Positions 1 through 11,315 of a stretch of 51,000 nt of DNA are shown in pieces. Where the stretch lies: positions 411,792-462,791 of the forward strand of contig CAUYUJ010005636.1 in NCBI GenBank assembly GCA_963575745.1. Direction: 5' to 3'. A program made the translations under genes and the position numbers. Position 1 is the first letter of the stretch; each line of letters starts with the position of its first letter. This DNA is from Prorocentrum cordatum (Eukaryota; Sar; Dinophyceae; Prorocentrales; Prorocentraceae). The notes under the pieces were generated by a model. It was not told where the DNA came from. It was given only the letters and a program-made list of their open reading frames with translations, and did no database searches.

Positions 1-443
1 TCGCCTGAGGAGTGCGACTACATGGGACTAAGACTGCCATTTGTGATGCCAAGTAGGTACCATCCAAACGTATTCCAGGATTTCGAATACTTCCGCACGA
101 GTGATGATTTTTCAGTGCCATTGCCGTTGTCTCCATGCATTGTCCTGCCTCGATGCTCGAGCGTCCCTCGAGCATCGAGGAGCGAGGCGCCTGGACGTCG
201 CTGGCAAGGTTTTGCACGTGTTTGGCCCTTGTCTGCCCTTCGGGGCCTCCGGAAGGGATCAGGATCAGGGGCGGAAGCAGGACTTACCGCACGACGACGC
301 GGGCCAACGCCATTCTGAGTGTGACGCAGCAGCCCCTCCCCTCCTCCCTGCCTCCTCCCCTCCGCTTCCCCTCCTTCCTCTGTCCCCTCTCGTCGCAGCT
401 TGCGCTGCAGCGGAGCGGCGGACGCACTCCTGGGTGGTACTTG
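1..443. other. no gene recognised; left edge
   Basis: No open frame here has a recognisable motif or sensible composition. The long frames on both strands are products of GC-rich, pyrimidine-rich sequence. The only structured object is the perfect hairpin at 148-180. Confidence 0.5.
148..180. repeat. perfect 14-bp inverted repeat with 5-nt loop
   Basis: The arms at 148-161 (CCTCGATGCTCGAG) and 167-180 are exact reverse complements, separated by CGTCC. The arm itself contains CTCGAG, so the structure is strongly self-complementary. I see no coding or terminator context for it. Confidence 0.8.
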
Positions 444-509
444 TCTCTCTCTCTCTCTCTCTCTCTCTACGTTTCCTCCTCCTCCTCCTCCTCCTCCTCC
501 TGCTCCTCC
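444..509. repeat. (TC)n then (TCC)n microsatellite
   Basis: A run of TC dinucleotides at 444-468 is followed by TCC trinucleotides to about 509. Poly-Ser/Leu frames through it on either strand are not genes. Confidence 0.9.
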
Positions 510-1514
510 ACGGGTGCCGTCTCCTTCCTTTTCCTGGCATTGCGCCCAGGGAGGCGAGCGCAGGCCGTCCGCCCTTGGCGGCTGGTCCTGTTCCCCTCTG
601 GGGGGCGGTTCGACTGGCTGCTGAGCGGTTGCGGTGGTGCTGCGGCATGGGTCCCGCCTGTGTCGTGGCACTCCCGTTCGGGGTTGCGTTCGTCTCCCTC
701 TCCCTCCCCTCCCCTTCCCCCCGCACGACCCCTTGTGCTTGGTCAATCGTGTCCAACATGTCCTTCCTTCTCCCCCTCCCTGCCATTTCTGTGCAGCGTC
801 CCGGCCTGTTCTGCCATCCTTGTCTGGTCGCATTGCTTCCCCTGGGGACGTAGCTAGCCCTGGAACCCGCCCTATCTCTTCCCTCTCTTCTCCCCTCCTT
901 AAAGCTTCGGCGTGTGCTCGGTTTTTGTGACCCTTCTGTCGGTCCTTCGGTCATTGGTGCTCCCTCTGTCCTATGACGTACCGCTTTCTTTCTCGGACGC
1001 CATTCCATGTCCCATTCTCCCGTCCTTTTCGATCACTTCCCCTCTATCCTTTTCTCGTCCTTTTCTCATTCCCTCCGTGTCTCCTCGCTCCCTCCTCGAC
1101 GACTGTCCGGAGTTAGTAGCGATGGCACATGTAATCTTGCTCGAGCGTTGCTTTTCGCAAACCATTCGTGCGCAAGGAGGTGGATCCATTCATGGCGTTG
1201 TGCGCACACGGCATGGAAATTGCCTCGAGGACCTCTCTGTCCTCTCCATTTCCCTCCTCTTCCTGTCGCTCTGCCTCATCCTCAATTGTGCCAGTAGCTT
1301 GCAGCATCTTGTCCACGACAGCCGCTGATATGCTTGGCCTGACCACTCTGAATGGCCAGCACACTCCGACTCATCCCTGACGAGTGGGGATGTTTGCCTG
1401 GAAGCCCTCCTCCCTCCCCTCTGCCCCCCCTGCGCGCAGGATGGCAAGAAGGTTTGGATCTTCAGCAGAAGCCGGCCCGCCCTCGTAGAGGAGCGCAGTG
1501 CCGCCGGCGGGCTG
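510..1514. other. pyrimidine-rich stretch without recognisable gene
   Basis: The sequence is rich in CCTCCC and CTTCC on the plus strand. Several overlapping frames are open on both strands, as expected from low stop-codon density in GC-rich DNA. None contains a recognisable domain. Confidence 0.4.
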
Positions 1515-1840
1515 AAGGCGGAGGTGGAGGGGGAGTGGGAGGGGGAGTGGGAGCAAGGGGGGAAGGGGGAGAGGGGGGGCGAGAAAAGGGGGCATGGGGC
1601 GTGGGGAGGGGGGGAGGAGAGAGGGAACTGACGGGGATGAGGGGGGAATGAGCAGGAGGAGGAGGGGAAATGCCAGTAGGAGGAGGAGGAGCAGAAGGAT
1701 GAGGAGGAGGAGGCCGAGGAAGCGGAGGAGGCGGAGGTCTAGGGCGATGACCAGTCAGAGCCAGAAGTCGGAGTCAGAAGGGCAGGTGGAGGTGGCGAAG
1801 GACCTAGAGCAAGAGGGGGAGGAGGGAGCCCGTTTGGTGC
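1515..1840. repeat. purine-rich (GGA/GGGGA) low-complexity tract
   Basis: The plus strand is almost pure purine, with GGGAGG, GGAGGA and GAGGAG units. It could form triplex or G-rich structures, but no gene is visible. Confidence 0.8.
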
Positions 1841-2384
1841 TACTGACGCCTCGCATGCCTTTTGGGTCTTGTCCGAGTGCAGGGAGTAGCAGGGGTAGGC
1901 GGGGGAGGGCACGGAGGACGGGGGCGAGGGGCGAGGACGGAGGACCAGCATTTAGCTACGATGATGTCGCGGGTTCGGCAACCCCTCAGCCGACATGGCT
2001 GACTCACCCTGAGTGGCCAGCTGTCTGAGAGCTTGGTGGTGTCATTGGGCCAGGGGGATCGGGAGATCGGACGCTTGAAAACCACAGGTGAACGCTTAGC
2101 CCTCTCTCTGTATGTTGACAGTTGACAGCACCAACAAGTCGGGAGGCTGCTCTGGTGTTCTTCGGTTCTCGCTTAGAGACAGACTGAAGACCCCTGGCTC
2201 AGAGTTTAGCACCTGGAGCCGCAGTCTTCACAGGGGATTGCACCATCGAAGACGCCTACGGCGAATCACCGCTTCGTCATGCCTTTTGTAATGCCCACGC
2301 GGCCCAAACGTTGGCTCGAAGTCTGGCTAAGCTATTCGACCATGTGTTCCTCTATCTTATCCGTTGTGGAGCCTCTTGGGGGAA
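1841..2384. other. no gene recognised
   Basis: Mixed-composition sequence with no recognisable protein motif, RNA gene or repeat. Confidence 0.4.
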
Positions 2385-2580
2385 CACTTGGGAGAGGAAG
2401 AGGAAGGAGGAGGACGAGGAGGACGAGGAGGAGGAGGAAGAGGAGGCCTCTTGAGGCACTCTTGGGGCCTCCTGGGGGCTTCCTGGGAGCATCTTGGGGG
2501 CTTCTGAGAGGCCTCTTGAATGCCTGGTGTGTCTTCGGGGCCTCTGGGGGCCTCCACGGGACTTCTTGACGACCCTCGGA
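2385..2580 (+). repeat. (GGA)n microsatellite plus degenerate CTTGGGGGCCTC repeats, locus 1
   Basis: GGA/GAC trinucleotides at about 2398-2452 run directly into a degenerate array of 12-24-bp units built on GGGGCCTCCTGGGGGCTTC, ending near 2578. The same combination of a trinucleotide run followed by this degenerate array occurs at 4707-4990. A reverse-orientation array lies at 7020-7215. Confidence 0.75.
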
Positions 2581-2593
2581 GGCCGTCTTGCGG

Positions 2594-2615
2594 CTCTCTC
2601 TCTCTCTCTCTCTCT
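2594..2615. repeat. (CT)n microsatellite
   Basis: About eleven CT dinucleotides lie just 3' of the degenerate array. Confidence 0.9.
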
Positions 2616-2720
2616 GGGCAGTCGAGGGTCCTTCTGGATCGCGTCAAGGGTTGCCAAATAAGCGACCTTTCCCTGTCGTGACGCGTCACGAAGGCCCCAG
2701 AGGCGAAGGCGCGGGGCCAG

Positions 2721-3012
2721 GGCGCGCCATCGATCCCCACGGTGAGGCCGTCGCTAATAATCCGATGGCGGCGTGAGACAATGCCGAGCTGAGGTGAGCC
2801 GCACTGGTGCGGGAACCGACTCGGAAGCGCAGTCCGACGACCACGCGAGGGCGCGGCAGCGCGCGGGGGGGGATGCGTGGTTGGGCGCATCGGCAGAGCC
2901 GACGAAGAGCCGGAGAGGACCGGGAGGAGGGCAAGAGCGACGTGCTTTGGGACCCCAGGCGCGCCATCGATCCTTATGGCGAGACCGATCGCATGGATCG
3001 ATGGCGGCGTGA
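2721..3012 (+). repeat. two direct copies of a ~56-bp segment
   Basis: Copy 1 (2721-2777) and copy 2 (2958-3012) both begin GGCGCGCCATCGATCC and end ATGGCGGCGTGA, with a more variable middle. They are 237 bp apart. No function is evident. Confidence 0.65.
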
Positions 3013-4703
3013 AGTGTGAGCAGAATGGAATGAGTCGAGGCTAGAGGCCGCGCGGCAGGGGTTGCCGCCAATCATCGTTGTTTCGGGACCAGGAACGTGT
3101 CCACTATACCATGTCATGTTTGCCAACCTTTCAGTGACAAATGCCGGCCCAAACATAGTGCATATATTTGTTCAACAGCAGTCGCCTGGAGAACCGGCTG
3201 GAAAATTATACATCATACGTTGTCTTGTTGTGTTTGTGCGAAGCCCCATGGGGCAGGGCCTGATGCCTTAGTGTATATACGCGCGGTTCCCGTTGATCGA
3301 TGGGCCACGGAGGAAGCGGAATTGGCAAGTCACGCCCCCCGAGAGCGCGGGCGCACAGGCGGGGGCTGAGGCAGAGGCGCCTCGCGAGCACGGCGGGTTG
3401 GGGTGGAGAGGCCGTCTCTACCGATCGGGCGGGCGCGCGAAACAGCGGCGCCGCGAGGCCGCAGCCGCGGGCTGGGTGGTGGGGATGGGGCGGAGTCCGC
3501 GCGCCGGGGCGCCGACGATCGGGCAGGGCCGGCGGGGCAAAAGGGGGAGAGCGGCGCTTTCGCCCGAGACCAGCACTGGCACGTCACCACCCACCAAATC
3601 ACCCCGACCAAACCCGAAGGCTCAGAGTTACCCTGGATTTCTAGTGGGGGGGGGGGTCCGGGAACATCGAAAAAACACGTATGGAGCCCATACCCCCCCA
3701 ACCCGAACTTCGGGCCTTCGGGTTGGGTTGGGGTGGTCTGGTAGGCAGTCAGCACGAGCGCGCCAGCGTCGGGAGGAGGGGCCCCGGAGGTGCCGGAGCG
3801 CCGGGCGCGTGGCGACCAGGAGTCGACCGTCGCCACTCTTGCATCTTGCATACCTCCCTCCCCCTCTTCCCCCTCGCCCGCCCTCACCTGTCTCTCCACC
3901 CCCCCCGTCCCCATGCCCCCCCGCTCTCACCCCCCTCGCCCGCCACAGCCGGCGGAGGCGACGCCATCGCCGACGGAGGCGCAGACGGATGCGGTGAACA
4001 CGACGGAGGCACCGACGTTCGCGCATGCTCCTATGGGTCAACTGCGCGGTGTTTTTTGTTGTTCGGAGTAGGGAGGGGGAGGAGACGGTGGAGAGGGAGG
4101 AGACGGTGGAGAATGAGGAGGAGGCGGAGGAGGAAGTGGCAGCGGGGAGTGGCACGGACAGGATGGGGGAGGGAAGTGTCAAAGGCGGCATGGAATGGAT
4201 CGGGGACGGGAGGGGAGGAGGACGGTGCGAATCTCTGGCCGCTCCCCAGCGGATACCCGACCGACTGGAAATTTCTGGAAATTTGTTATTCGTCTCACAA
4301 CCCCACGCCGTTGTCAGGACCGTCACGCGTGAACAACGACCTGCATCTTCTCTGTCTTCGTACGCATACGTGCTGACTCAAGACGCTACCTGCGTGCACC
4401 GAACAGATGTCTGGGATTTGCACGCAAAGGGAATATGTGACGGTCATGGCAGCAGCGTGGGCTTGTGAAACAAATCAATGTGTTCCATCTCGCAGCCGAG
4501 CCCAAAGCCCTGACCATTCATCAAGGGAGGAACAAGTACCCCGATCCCCATACTTGGCGTTTACCAAACGGCCCTGGACGTTTACTAAATAGCACTGCCC
4601 TGTTCGATGCCTTATTTGGGCGCGTTTGCTAAGCGGCTTTGTTTGTCGAGGTGTTCATTCTGAGGATTGCGAAGGCCTTACGGCCGGTGCCGCCGACCCT
4701 GAA

Positions 4704-4706
<3 letters not shown>
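3013..4706. other. no gene recognised
   Basis: GC-rich sequence with G and C homopolymer runs (for example 3645-3660 and 3697-3703) and a purine-rich patch at about 4070-4145. Open frames on both strands overlap extensively and have no recognisable domains. Confidence 0.4.
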
Positions 4707-4757
<51 letters not shown>

Positions 4758-4990
4758 TCGCTCTTGGGGGCCTCTTGGGGGTAGTTTGTGGGCCTCTTGG
4801 GAAGCTCTCAGGGGCCGCTTGGAAGCCTCGTGGGGGCCTCTTGGGGCTTCCTGGGGGTCTCTTGGAGGGGGCCTGGGACGTCTTGTAGGCTTCTTGGACG
4901 GTCTTGGGGCTATCGTGGGCGTTTTCGGCCGATCTTTGGGCGACTCGGGGCCCTCTTGGGCCGTCTCGGGGGCCATCTTGGGCATTCGGA
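4707..4990 (+). repeat. (GAC)n microsatellite plus degenerate CTTGGGGGCCTC repeats, locus 2
   Basis: Seventeen or so GAC units (4707-4757) are followed directly by about 230 bp of degenerate units such as GGGGGCCTCTTGGGG. In one frame these read as repeated Leu-Gly-Ala-Ser-Trp-Gly-like peptides, but the periodicity is loose and no start or domain supports a gene. Confidence 0.75.
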
Positions 4991-5044
4991 CCTCATTTGG
5001 AGTGTTTTCGAGGTTTCTAGGCCGCCCGAGGGAAAACGAATCTG

Positions 5045-5112
5045 CCCCCCCACCCCCCCCGGGACACCCCCCGGCCCGGGACCCCCCCCGGGACCCCCCC
5101 GGACCCCCCCCC
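5045..5112. repeat. C-rich low-complexity tract
   Basis: C7-C8 runs are separated by GGGA or CGGG spacers. The complementary strand has G-quadruplex potential. Confidence 0.8.
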
Positions 5113-6522
5113 CTGGGGAAGGGATCGAAGGGAAGGGGCTTCCCTTCGACTCGATTACGACACTGCTAGATTTTTCTCTCGCTCACGAGCTTGAGAAGGA
5201 AGCTGCAGGGAAAGGGGACGACGGAGGCGACGACCGACGGAGACGACGACTCGAACAGCCAAGCCCCTCGCACACGCCGACAGGGTCGGCGGATTTCAAT
5301 TCTGCTTTTGATGCAGGGGTTCCAAATAGCTGGCTAGCAAAATTACAATCCAAGCATCGGCACGTCCATGCAGGCTTTTCTGACACGTACCTCTGGCAGA
5401 GCTCAGTCTGCACAAGATGCTTACGCAAGGCTGCTGCTTTCGAAGATTCGCTCATTCACTCGTGCCATACGCGCGGTGACGCTGGCGCCACCTGCCAGTA
5501 CCGCAAGGCTCGTGATATGCCAGCTGGCGGACGCAAGGCCGCGAATTGAACGGCACGAGCGCGTAGGCGTTCGCGATGCCCGTCCATGCTACTGCGTCCC
5601 GCAAGGCCACAAGGCGGTGTCCCAAGGAGGGCGGTGTCAGCCACCCCTCCTGGAAATTGGAAGCAGCCGCCAGCCCGGCCTGGCCGAGCGGGTCGTGCCG
5701 CGTCGACGGTGTCAGGCTGCTGTGCGCCACTCTCTGAGGGGGTAGGCGGGAGCTCTTTCTCTCTCTCCCTCCGTCCGGCCATCATACCCGCATTTCCGTC
5801 TCATCTTCGAGATTAGCGACGATGTCCGGTTCCCGGTCAACTCCTGAGACGGCCAGCAGGAGATCGTGTCTCGTGCGCCCCCTTTGGCCCAACGCCCCCC
5901 GCCATCCTCCCATGCATCATCGAAGCCGTCGACGATTTCGAGCTCGTACGCATTCTCTAAGGGGGCCAGCGGGAGTTCCTACCATTCTGCTTCTGCGTTA
6001 AAATATCATCATCCCGTTCCTCCCTCTCTTCCTCTCCGTCCTGCTGGTCCTCACCTTCCCACTTCCTCATCCACCCCCTCCTGCTCCCTCATCTCTCTCC
6101 CTGCTCTCTCCTCTCTCCTCTCTCCCCCGATGTCGCTACCCTTGTGGTTATCCTTCCGTTGCCTCCTCATCCTCTCATTGATCATCGGTTATCCCTTCTT
6201 CTCTTCCGTCCCCTCCCATTTGGTGATTGGCAACAGAGGATGCAGCCCATTCAAGATCATGCCCATTCCCTGGATCGTGAGGTCGTTTATGTGCCAGTCG
6301 GTCTTGCGGTTGACGGTTGAAACACACGTTCCAGGATCGGCATTGAGTTCTTGACTTCACAGCCCCCTAGCTAGTCGTCATCTTAATTCGCACGGGTATA
6401 ATATCGATGCGGAATCAAAGGAGTTCAAGACGGTGAACCACCAGTCGACGGGCAGTTACGCTGTACATCCACGATCTGTGCGTTGCGCGTAATCCCCCGA
6501 TTGCCTTGTCCTGAGCCTTTCC
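5113..6522. other. no gene recognised
   Basis: No recognisable protein motif or RNA gene. The part near 6000-6200 is a CT-rich tract typical of this window. Confidence 0.4.
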
Positions 6523-6650
6523 AGTGGATGATCTGCTCCTTCGTGGCATCACCCTCGGCCCACAGGACAACGCCAGCAACACCACCGAGGCTTCTCAGGC
6601 GTCGTGGTTGCTTGCATCATGGCGCGTGTATTCGAGGAGCAGCAGCAGTG
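6523..6650 (+). repeat. dispersed ~115-bp repeat, copy 1
   Basis: The segment has the family landmarks in order: TGCTCCTTCGTGGCATC, CAACGCCAGCAACACCACC, GGCGTCGTGGTTGCTTGCATCATGGCGCG. An AGCAGCAG run follows, as trinucleotide runs follow other copies. Part of the middle is missing relative to the copies at 10256 and 26347. Confidence 0.65.
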
Positions 6651-7019
6651 GCAGCAGTAAGAGGGGACACGGAGGACCAGAGGATGCAGAAGGAGTGAGA
6701 GGGGAGGGCGGGTCATTTGGGAAGGAGCAGGAGCAGCAGCGGGGGAAGAATAAGAGGAGAAGGAGAGGGAGCTTGGAGAAGGAGCTTGAAGTGACATGGC
6801 TCACGTAGGAGCGCCTCAGCCCCGTTGGTGAGGCCAGAGGCCTGGTTCACAACCAGGGTGTGCCACTCGAGGGCAGGACAACGATGTAACAAAACGGTGG
6901 AGTTGCTGGACAGCTTATATTATATAAGCGGCGTCGGGGGCTCCGCGGCCCAGGGCCGCACACTTTCCCAACCCCCCCCTCCCCCGCGTAACCGAATTTG
7001 CCCCTAGGCTGCGGGGGCC

Positions 7020-7215
7020 TTTTTTGGCATCCGGGGGCCCGTTTTCGGAGTCCCGGAACTTTTCCGCGTCCCCGAGGCGTCCACCTAGGCTTCTGGAGAC
7101 GGCAAGAAGCCGCCAAGACGGCCCAAGAGCACTCCAAGCCGCCCAAGACGGCCCCATGATCGGCCCAAGAGGCCCCCAATATGCCCCAAGGTCGCTCCGC
7201 GAGGACCTCCAAGAG
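7020..7215 (-). repeat. degenerate CTTGGGGGCCTC repeats, locus 3 (reverse)
   Basis: Read on the minus strand, this is the same loose array as at 2450-2578 and 4758-4990, with repeated GGCCGTCTTGGG and GGGCCTCTTGG units. Like locus 2 it adjoins a sequence with CCTAGG and G/C homopolymers (6965-7010). Confidence 0.6.
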
Positions 7216-7223
7216 AGCTCCAT

Positions 7224-7470
7224 GCCTGTCCACCAACAGGGGTAGGCATCTTGATTTCAGGCACGAGGAGCGGATGCCCATGCTTGTCCATCGACAGCGA
7301 GAGGCATCCAGGCCAACATGGTGCCTACTGAACGCCACCAATCGCGAACTTGCCGCGCCCGCGACGGCAATATGGCCGACTCACGGCCACCGAAGCGGGC
7401 CAGCGTTCACGGACGCCCATCAAAGGCGCAGTTCGAGGGCGGGATGCCCATGCTTGTTCACGGACGGGCC
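7224..7470 (+). repeat. spaced GATGCCCATGCTTGTCCA motifs
   Basis: Related motifs occur at about 7224, 7273 and 7441 (GATGCCCATGCTTGTYCA followed by an ACGGAC or ACAGC tail). No coding function is evident. Confidence 0.45.
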
Positions 7471-9699
7471 GCTTGCACTAAGCAGATTGTTGTGGCTCCC
7501 TCTGGGGGTCCTCTTGGACTCCCGACCTGGGTTTCCGTTGTGCCCCTATCCCCTCTGGCATTTCATTTTTTCGACGACCCCCTCGGGCAGTTTTTCGACG
7601 CCTCTTTGAGGCTCCTGGGGGGATTTCTTCATGAAATCCACTACAACCCTAAAGCAAGTTGCACGATGCTTTTTTTTTGCAAGGCCTTGGGGGTCCGTCC
7701 GGAGCTGTTGTACAAGATGGCGTTCGATCTGGTGCGATCCTCCAGGGTTTTCCTTGGAGCCAGGGGGACTCCTAAATCGCGCCCTGGACACCTTGTCACG
7801 GAATGGGTGCGTCATGGGGGGTTGGTTACGGAGGATGAGGAGGCGGAATGAGGAGGGAGGGAGGCAGGTTGTTGGACGGAGGGAGAGGGAGGGAAGTAGG
7901 AGGCAGGAGAGACAGTCGCGAGGGAGAGGAAGTATGGAGGATAAGGACGCGAGGAAGAGGGAGGAGAAGAAGAGGAGGAGGAATCAGATGAGGGGGGCAT
8001 GGAGGGTGCGGAGGAGGATGAGGAGTTGCAGAGGGGGGCTCCGTAGACAGGGAGCAAGGGATAGGGTTGAGGTGGAGATGCAAGATACAAAAGGGAAGAG
8101 GAGAGGAAGGATGGATTGGAAGGGCGAACACCCTGGAGTGAAGGAGGGAGGCGGGAGGGAGGTGGGGACGTGGGAGATGGAGGAGGACGATAAGCAGGAA
8201 GAGGAAGGGTGGATCTTGCATGTTTCCTGTCGGCACAAAACTATTGCTGACAGACTAGGACGTTGGCTTGGCTTTAGGTGGAAGGTGACGGTGATTTTAC
8301 GCACGCGCCGTTTCAACACAGGGTAGAAGCTAGTAGTTGCATGGTGCAAAGCGCAGCTACTGTCTTTCATTCAGTACCGGACGGCAGCGATTAATGTTGC
8401 GTGTGATTCAGCGTTTTTTGTTTTGGACCGCCTACCCTACAGCATGATCGGCACGATGCCGCGGGCGCCACTCTTGCTGAGGTCCTGGGAAATTTCAACC
8501 GTGCACCCGGTGTATTAGCGTCCTGGGAGCAATGTGCACCATCGTCTTGGGCAGAGGGTCGCAGCGTTTGCGGAGGTTCGTCAAGCTGAACGGTGAGGCC
8601 ACGAGGGCGTTGAGCGGGAAACACTGTCTGCAAGCAGTGGAGTACGAGGATGGGCATTGTACTTATGTCGCTTTAATTGCAGCGTTTTCGCCCGTCCACT
8701 TATTTCCAACACTCTGTTGTGGTGTTGGTTTCGATTTTTATTCGCTGCCTGCCAGCATCGTCGAGGAGTCCAGTATCGATTCCTTCTTTCAGAGCGGATT
8801 GCAAGCTGTTCCCTGGCACGGCGCCCGAAGTTGGGACCCAGAGCCAGTGAGGCGATCGAATCCGCGTGTGTTTTGGCACACTGTCCCTCTAGGCAAGGAC
8901 GCGCTGTGATTTGCCACCGAGCGTGATGTTACCGCTGTAGCAAAGGAATGAGGCGGGATGGCGGCCTGCTGGGCGGTCGGAGCTGTCAGGAGGCAGGCCA
9001 TCGACAGGGACCGACCTTCCCACTTTGGCCCCATCCCAGCGCCTTTTCCCGACCGCCGCCCCTTCCCACGCATAGATTCTCGCACAGGGGGTAGGAGAGG
9101 GGAGGGGAGGCAAGCTAGGCTCGCTCGCGCCATATCTGGCCTCATACCCCTCCCGCCATGTTTCCCCATTGCGTTGAATCCTCCTCTCTCCGCAGAGCGG
9201 GATGCCCTAAATGACTTTTGTCGGGAATGGCATCCGCAGCATTTGACACATAGTTTGCCGCACACTTGACAAGGGGGACTGATGCAGTGGAGGAGGACGA
9301 GGAGCAGCAGCAGCATGAGCAGGGGGTCGAAGGAGGGAAAACTGGATGCCAAGAACGACGCGCTGGAGCGACAGCGTCGCCCCGCCAACGGCGGAATCAG
9401 TACACCGGTCCAGAAGTGGCGAACGCTGAAGCGGGAACCCGTGTTGAATACATCCACATTGAAAGCCGCAGGTGAACCATCAACATTTGACAGTAGGCGT
9501 GTAAGGAACAACGCGCGGAAGGGGCAAATGAACGGTTGGACGTTGTCAGGGGAGAGGGGATAATACCATTTTCGATTGTGCAGGAGAGGAGGGGATGGGG
9601 AACGCAAGCGTGCTCAGGTGCGTATTGCACCACATGCTAACCGAGGCAGGCCTCTAGTTTGGGAGACGCCCCTCTGTTTCCCTCGGAGGGGAAGGAACT
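7471..9699. other. no gene recognised; purine-rich 7840-8190
   Basis: The plus strand of 7840-8190 is dominated by GGAGG/GAGGA units. The remainder has mixed composition. A 125-codon plus-strand frame at 8532-8909 has no recognisable domain and no supporting context, so I do not call it. Confidence 0.4.
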
Positions 9700-9835
9700 C
9701 CGTCCCTTCTCCTCCTGCTTGTACTCCTTTTCTTCCTCGTTTCCTCTCCTCTTCCTTCTCCTCATCCTGCTCCCCATCCTCCTCGTCCTCTACTCTTCGT
9801 GGTCGTTATCGTCGTCGTCGTCGTCGTGGCGGCGG
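9700..9835. repeat. pyrimidine-rich tract ending in (GTC)n
   Basis: TCCTC/TTCCTC-rich sequence runs into GTCGTCGTC at about 9805-9830. Confidence 0.75.
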
Positions 9836-9964
9836 GGATTCGTTGCCCTCCATTGACGGGCGGGCTGGATCATGTTGGAGGTTTTGTCTCCCAGGGAATA
9901 TTCCATTGTGGGTTGCCCTACACGCGAGAGGATGTGTTAGCATCTTCCCATGGGGATACTTCAG

Positions 9965-10070
9965 GAATCAGCGGTTGTGGTTGCAGTCGTGATTGTAGTC
10001 GTGGTTGTAATCGCGATTGCAATGATGAGTGTAGTCGCGATTGCAGTCGTAAGTGTAGCCGTGGTTTCCA
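9965..10070 (+). repeat. minisatellite of GATTGCAGTCGT-type units
   Basis: Degenerate 9-12-bp units (GATTGTAGTCGTGGTTGTA, GCGATTGCAGTCG) repeat here. One frame reads as a Val/Ile-rich hydrophobic peptide, which is explained by the repeat and does not show a gene. Confidence 0.65.
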
Positions 10071-10255
10071 TGTCGGGCCTGCCAGAAGGACGCAAGTCAA
10101 TCGAGGGGCGCCACAGCACATTCATGTGTTTTGGGGTGAGCCTGACGGGCGCCCTTCTGAGGGCGAGGTCCGCATCGACAAAAAAACGCGCGCTTGGATG
10201 GAGGCCAAGAGAGCGCGATGCTCATGTTCGTCAGCGCTTGAGGTCCCCTTGCCCT

Positions 10256-10505
10256 GCGCGGGGGATTCTCATTGCTGTGGCATCTCCCGCCCGGCAGGTC
10301 AACACCACCGATAATTCCACCAACGCAACCGAGGTGGTGAAGGCGCCACGGTTGTGTGCCTCATTGTGTGCGTGTGGTTCCAAGAAGGAGGAGGAGGAGG
10401 AGGAGGAGGAGGAGGAGGAGGAGGAGGCGAAGGAGGAGGAGGAGGAGGGGGAGGAGGAGGAGGAGGAGGAGGGGGAGGAGGGGGGGCGGAGGAGGAGGAC
10501 GACGA
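10256..10505 (+). repeat. dispersed ~115-bp repeat copy 2 plus (GGA)n
   Basis: The repeat body at 10256-10372 carries GCTGTGGCATCTCCCGCC, CACCAACGCAACCGAGGTGG and a degraded GTGTGCCTCATTGTGTGCG end. It is followed immediately by about 120 bp of GGA trinucleotides. Confidence 0.75.
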
Positions 10506-10821
10506 CGAGAAAGAATACCAGCGGAAGCACGAGCGGCGAAGGGTGGGGAGGATGATGGGGGGGGAGGGGGGGAGGAACAGCAGTAGAAGGGAGTAAGGGA
10601 GGGAGGCAGGAGGCATGCAGGGAGGAGGACAGAGGAGGGGTAACGCGTTGTTGTTAACCGAGTATGTTGTTGCGATTGCGTGGCTTGCTGTGGAGCAAGC
10701 ACGTTCAGTTCAGGGCGGGCTTTGCCACCAGCATAACTGATAAGGAGGTTGGTTCCCACCTGATCTAGAACCCCTGGCACCGTCCAGGACAATGGCGCGG
10801 AGCCCAGTTCGCCACTCGGGT
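10506..10821. other. no gene; left flank of the Copia element
   Basis: Mixed sequence between the GGA tract and the target-site duplication. Nothing recognisable. Confidence 0.5.
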
Positions 10822-10826
10822 ATATG

Positions 10827-11006
10827 TGTGATATGGATGGCGCGCGCGGCGCGACGATCTTTTGGGCGAAAGAGAGCGCTGCTCAATCTATCTGCGTAGC
10901 TCTAAGGCCAAGGGCCCTAGTTCGAAACAAAACGGCAGCGGCACGAGCGGGCGTGAGGGATAGAGCGGGGATGCAGGAAGGGCACGGGGAGTGAGCGGGA
11001 ATCACA
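10827..11006 (-). repeat. 3' LTR of the Copia element
   Basis: This 180-bp copy matches the other LTR except near 10859-10866, where it reads CTTTTGGG against CTTTAGG. The LTR is short for the superfamily. I see no clear TATA box. The adjoining target duplication is ATATG at 10822-10826. Confidence 0.95.
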
Positions 11007-11014
11007 CTCCTCCT
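11007..11014 (-). promoter_or_regulatory. polypurine tract next to the 3' LTR
   Basis: On the minus strand AGGAGGAG abuts the LTR, which is the expected place for the plus-strand primer of reverse transcription. It is short, so the assignment rests mostly on position. Confidence 0.7.
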
Positions 11015-11315
11015 GATTGACGCTCGCGGCGCCGTCGAGCGGCAATCATTGATTGCAGCTCACTTCATTAATCAGAGCGCTCTCAAAACAAACACAGGCA
11101 AACGGCCCTGTCGGCATGCTATCCGGCTGCCCCGGGGCATTTAACGGGTGCTGCTACACGCACCGGCGAGAAAGACATACATTCTCAAAACGAACAGCTG
11201 CGCGAGTCCGATCGCTATGCGACAAAACTCAAATAGCGCTGTCTTATCAAGATAAAATCTCAATAGTGTGGTCGTCACCACATAAAAAGGGATCTGTGCA
11301 CACTGAATGAAGCTT

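Noticed and set aside
18-833. 271-codon minus-strand frame at the left edge
   Set aside because: Low-complexity Arg/Gly/Glu composition through CT and TCC runs, with overlapping open frames on the other strand.
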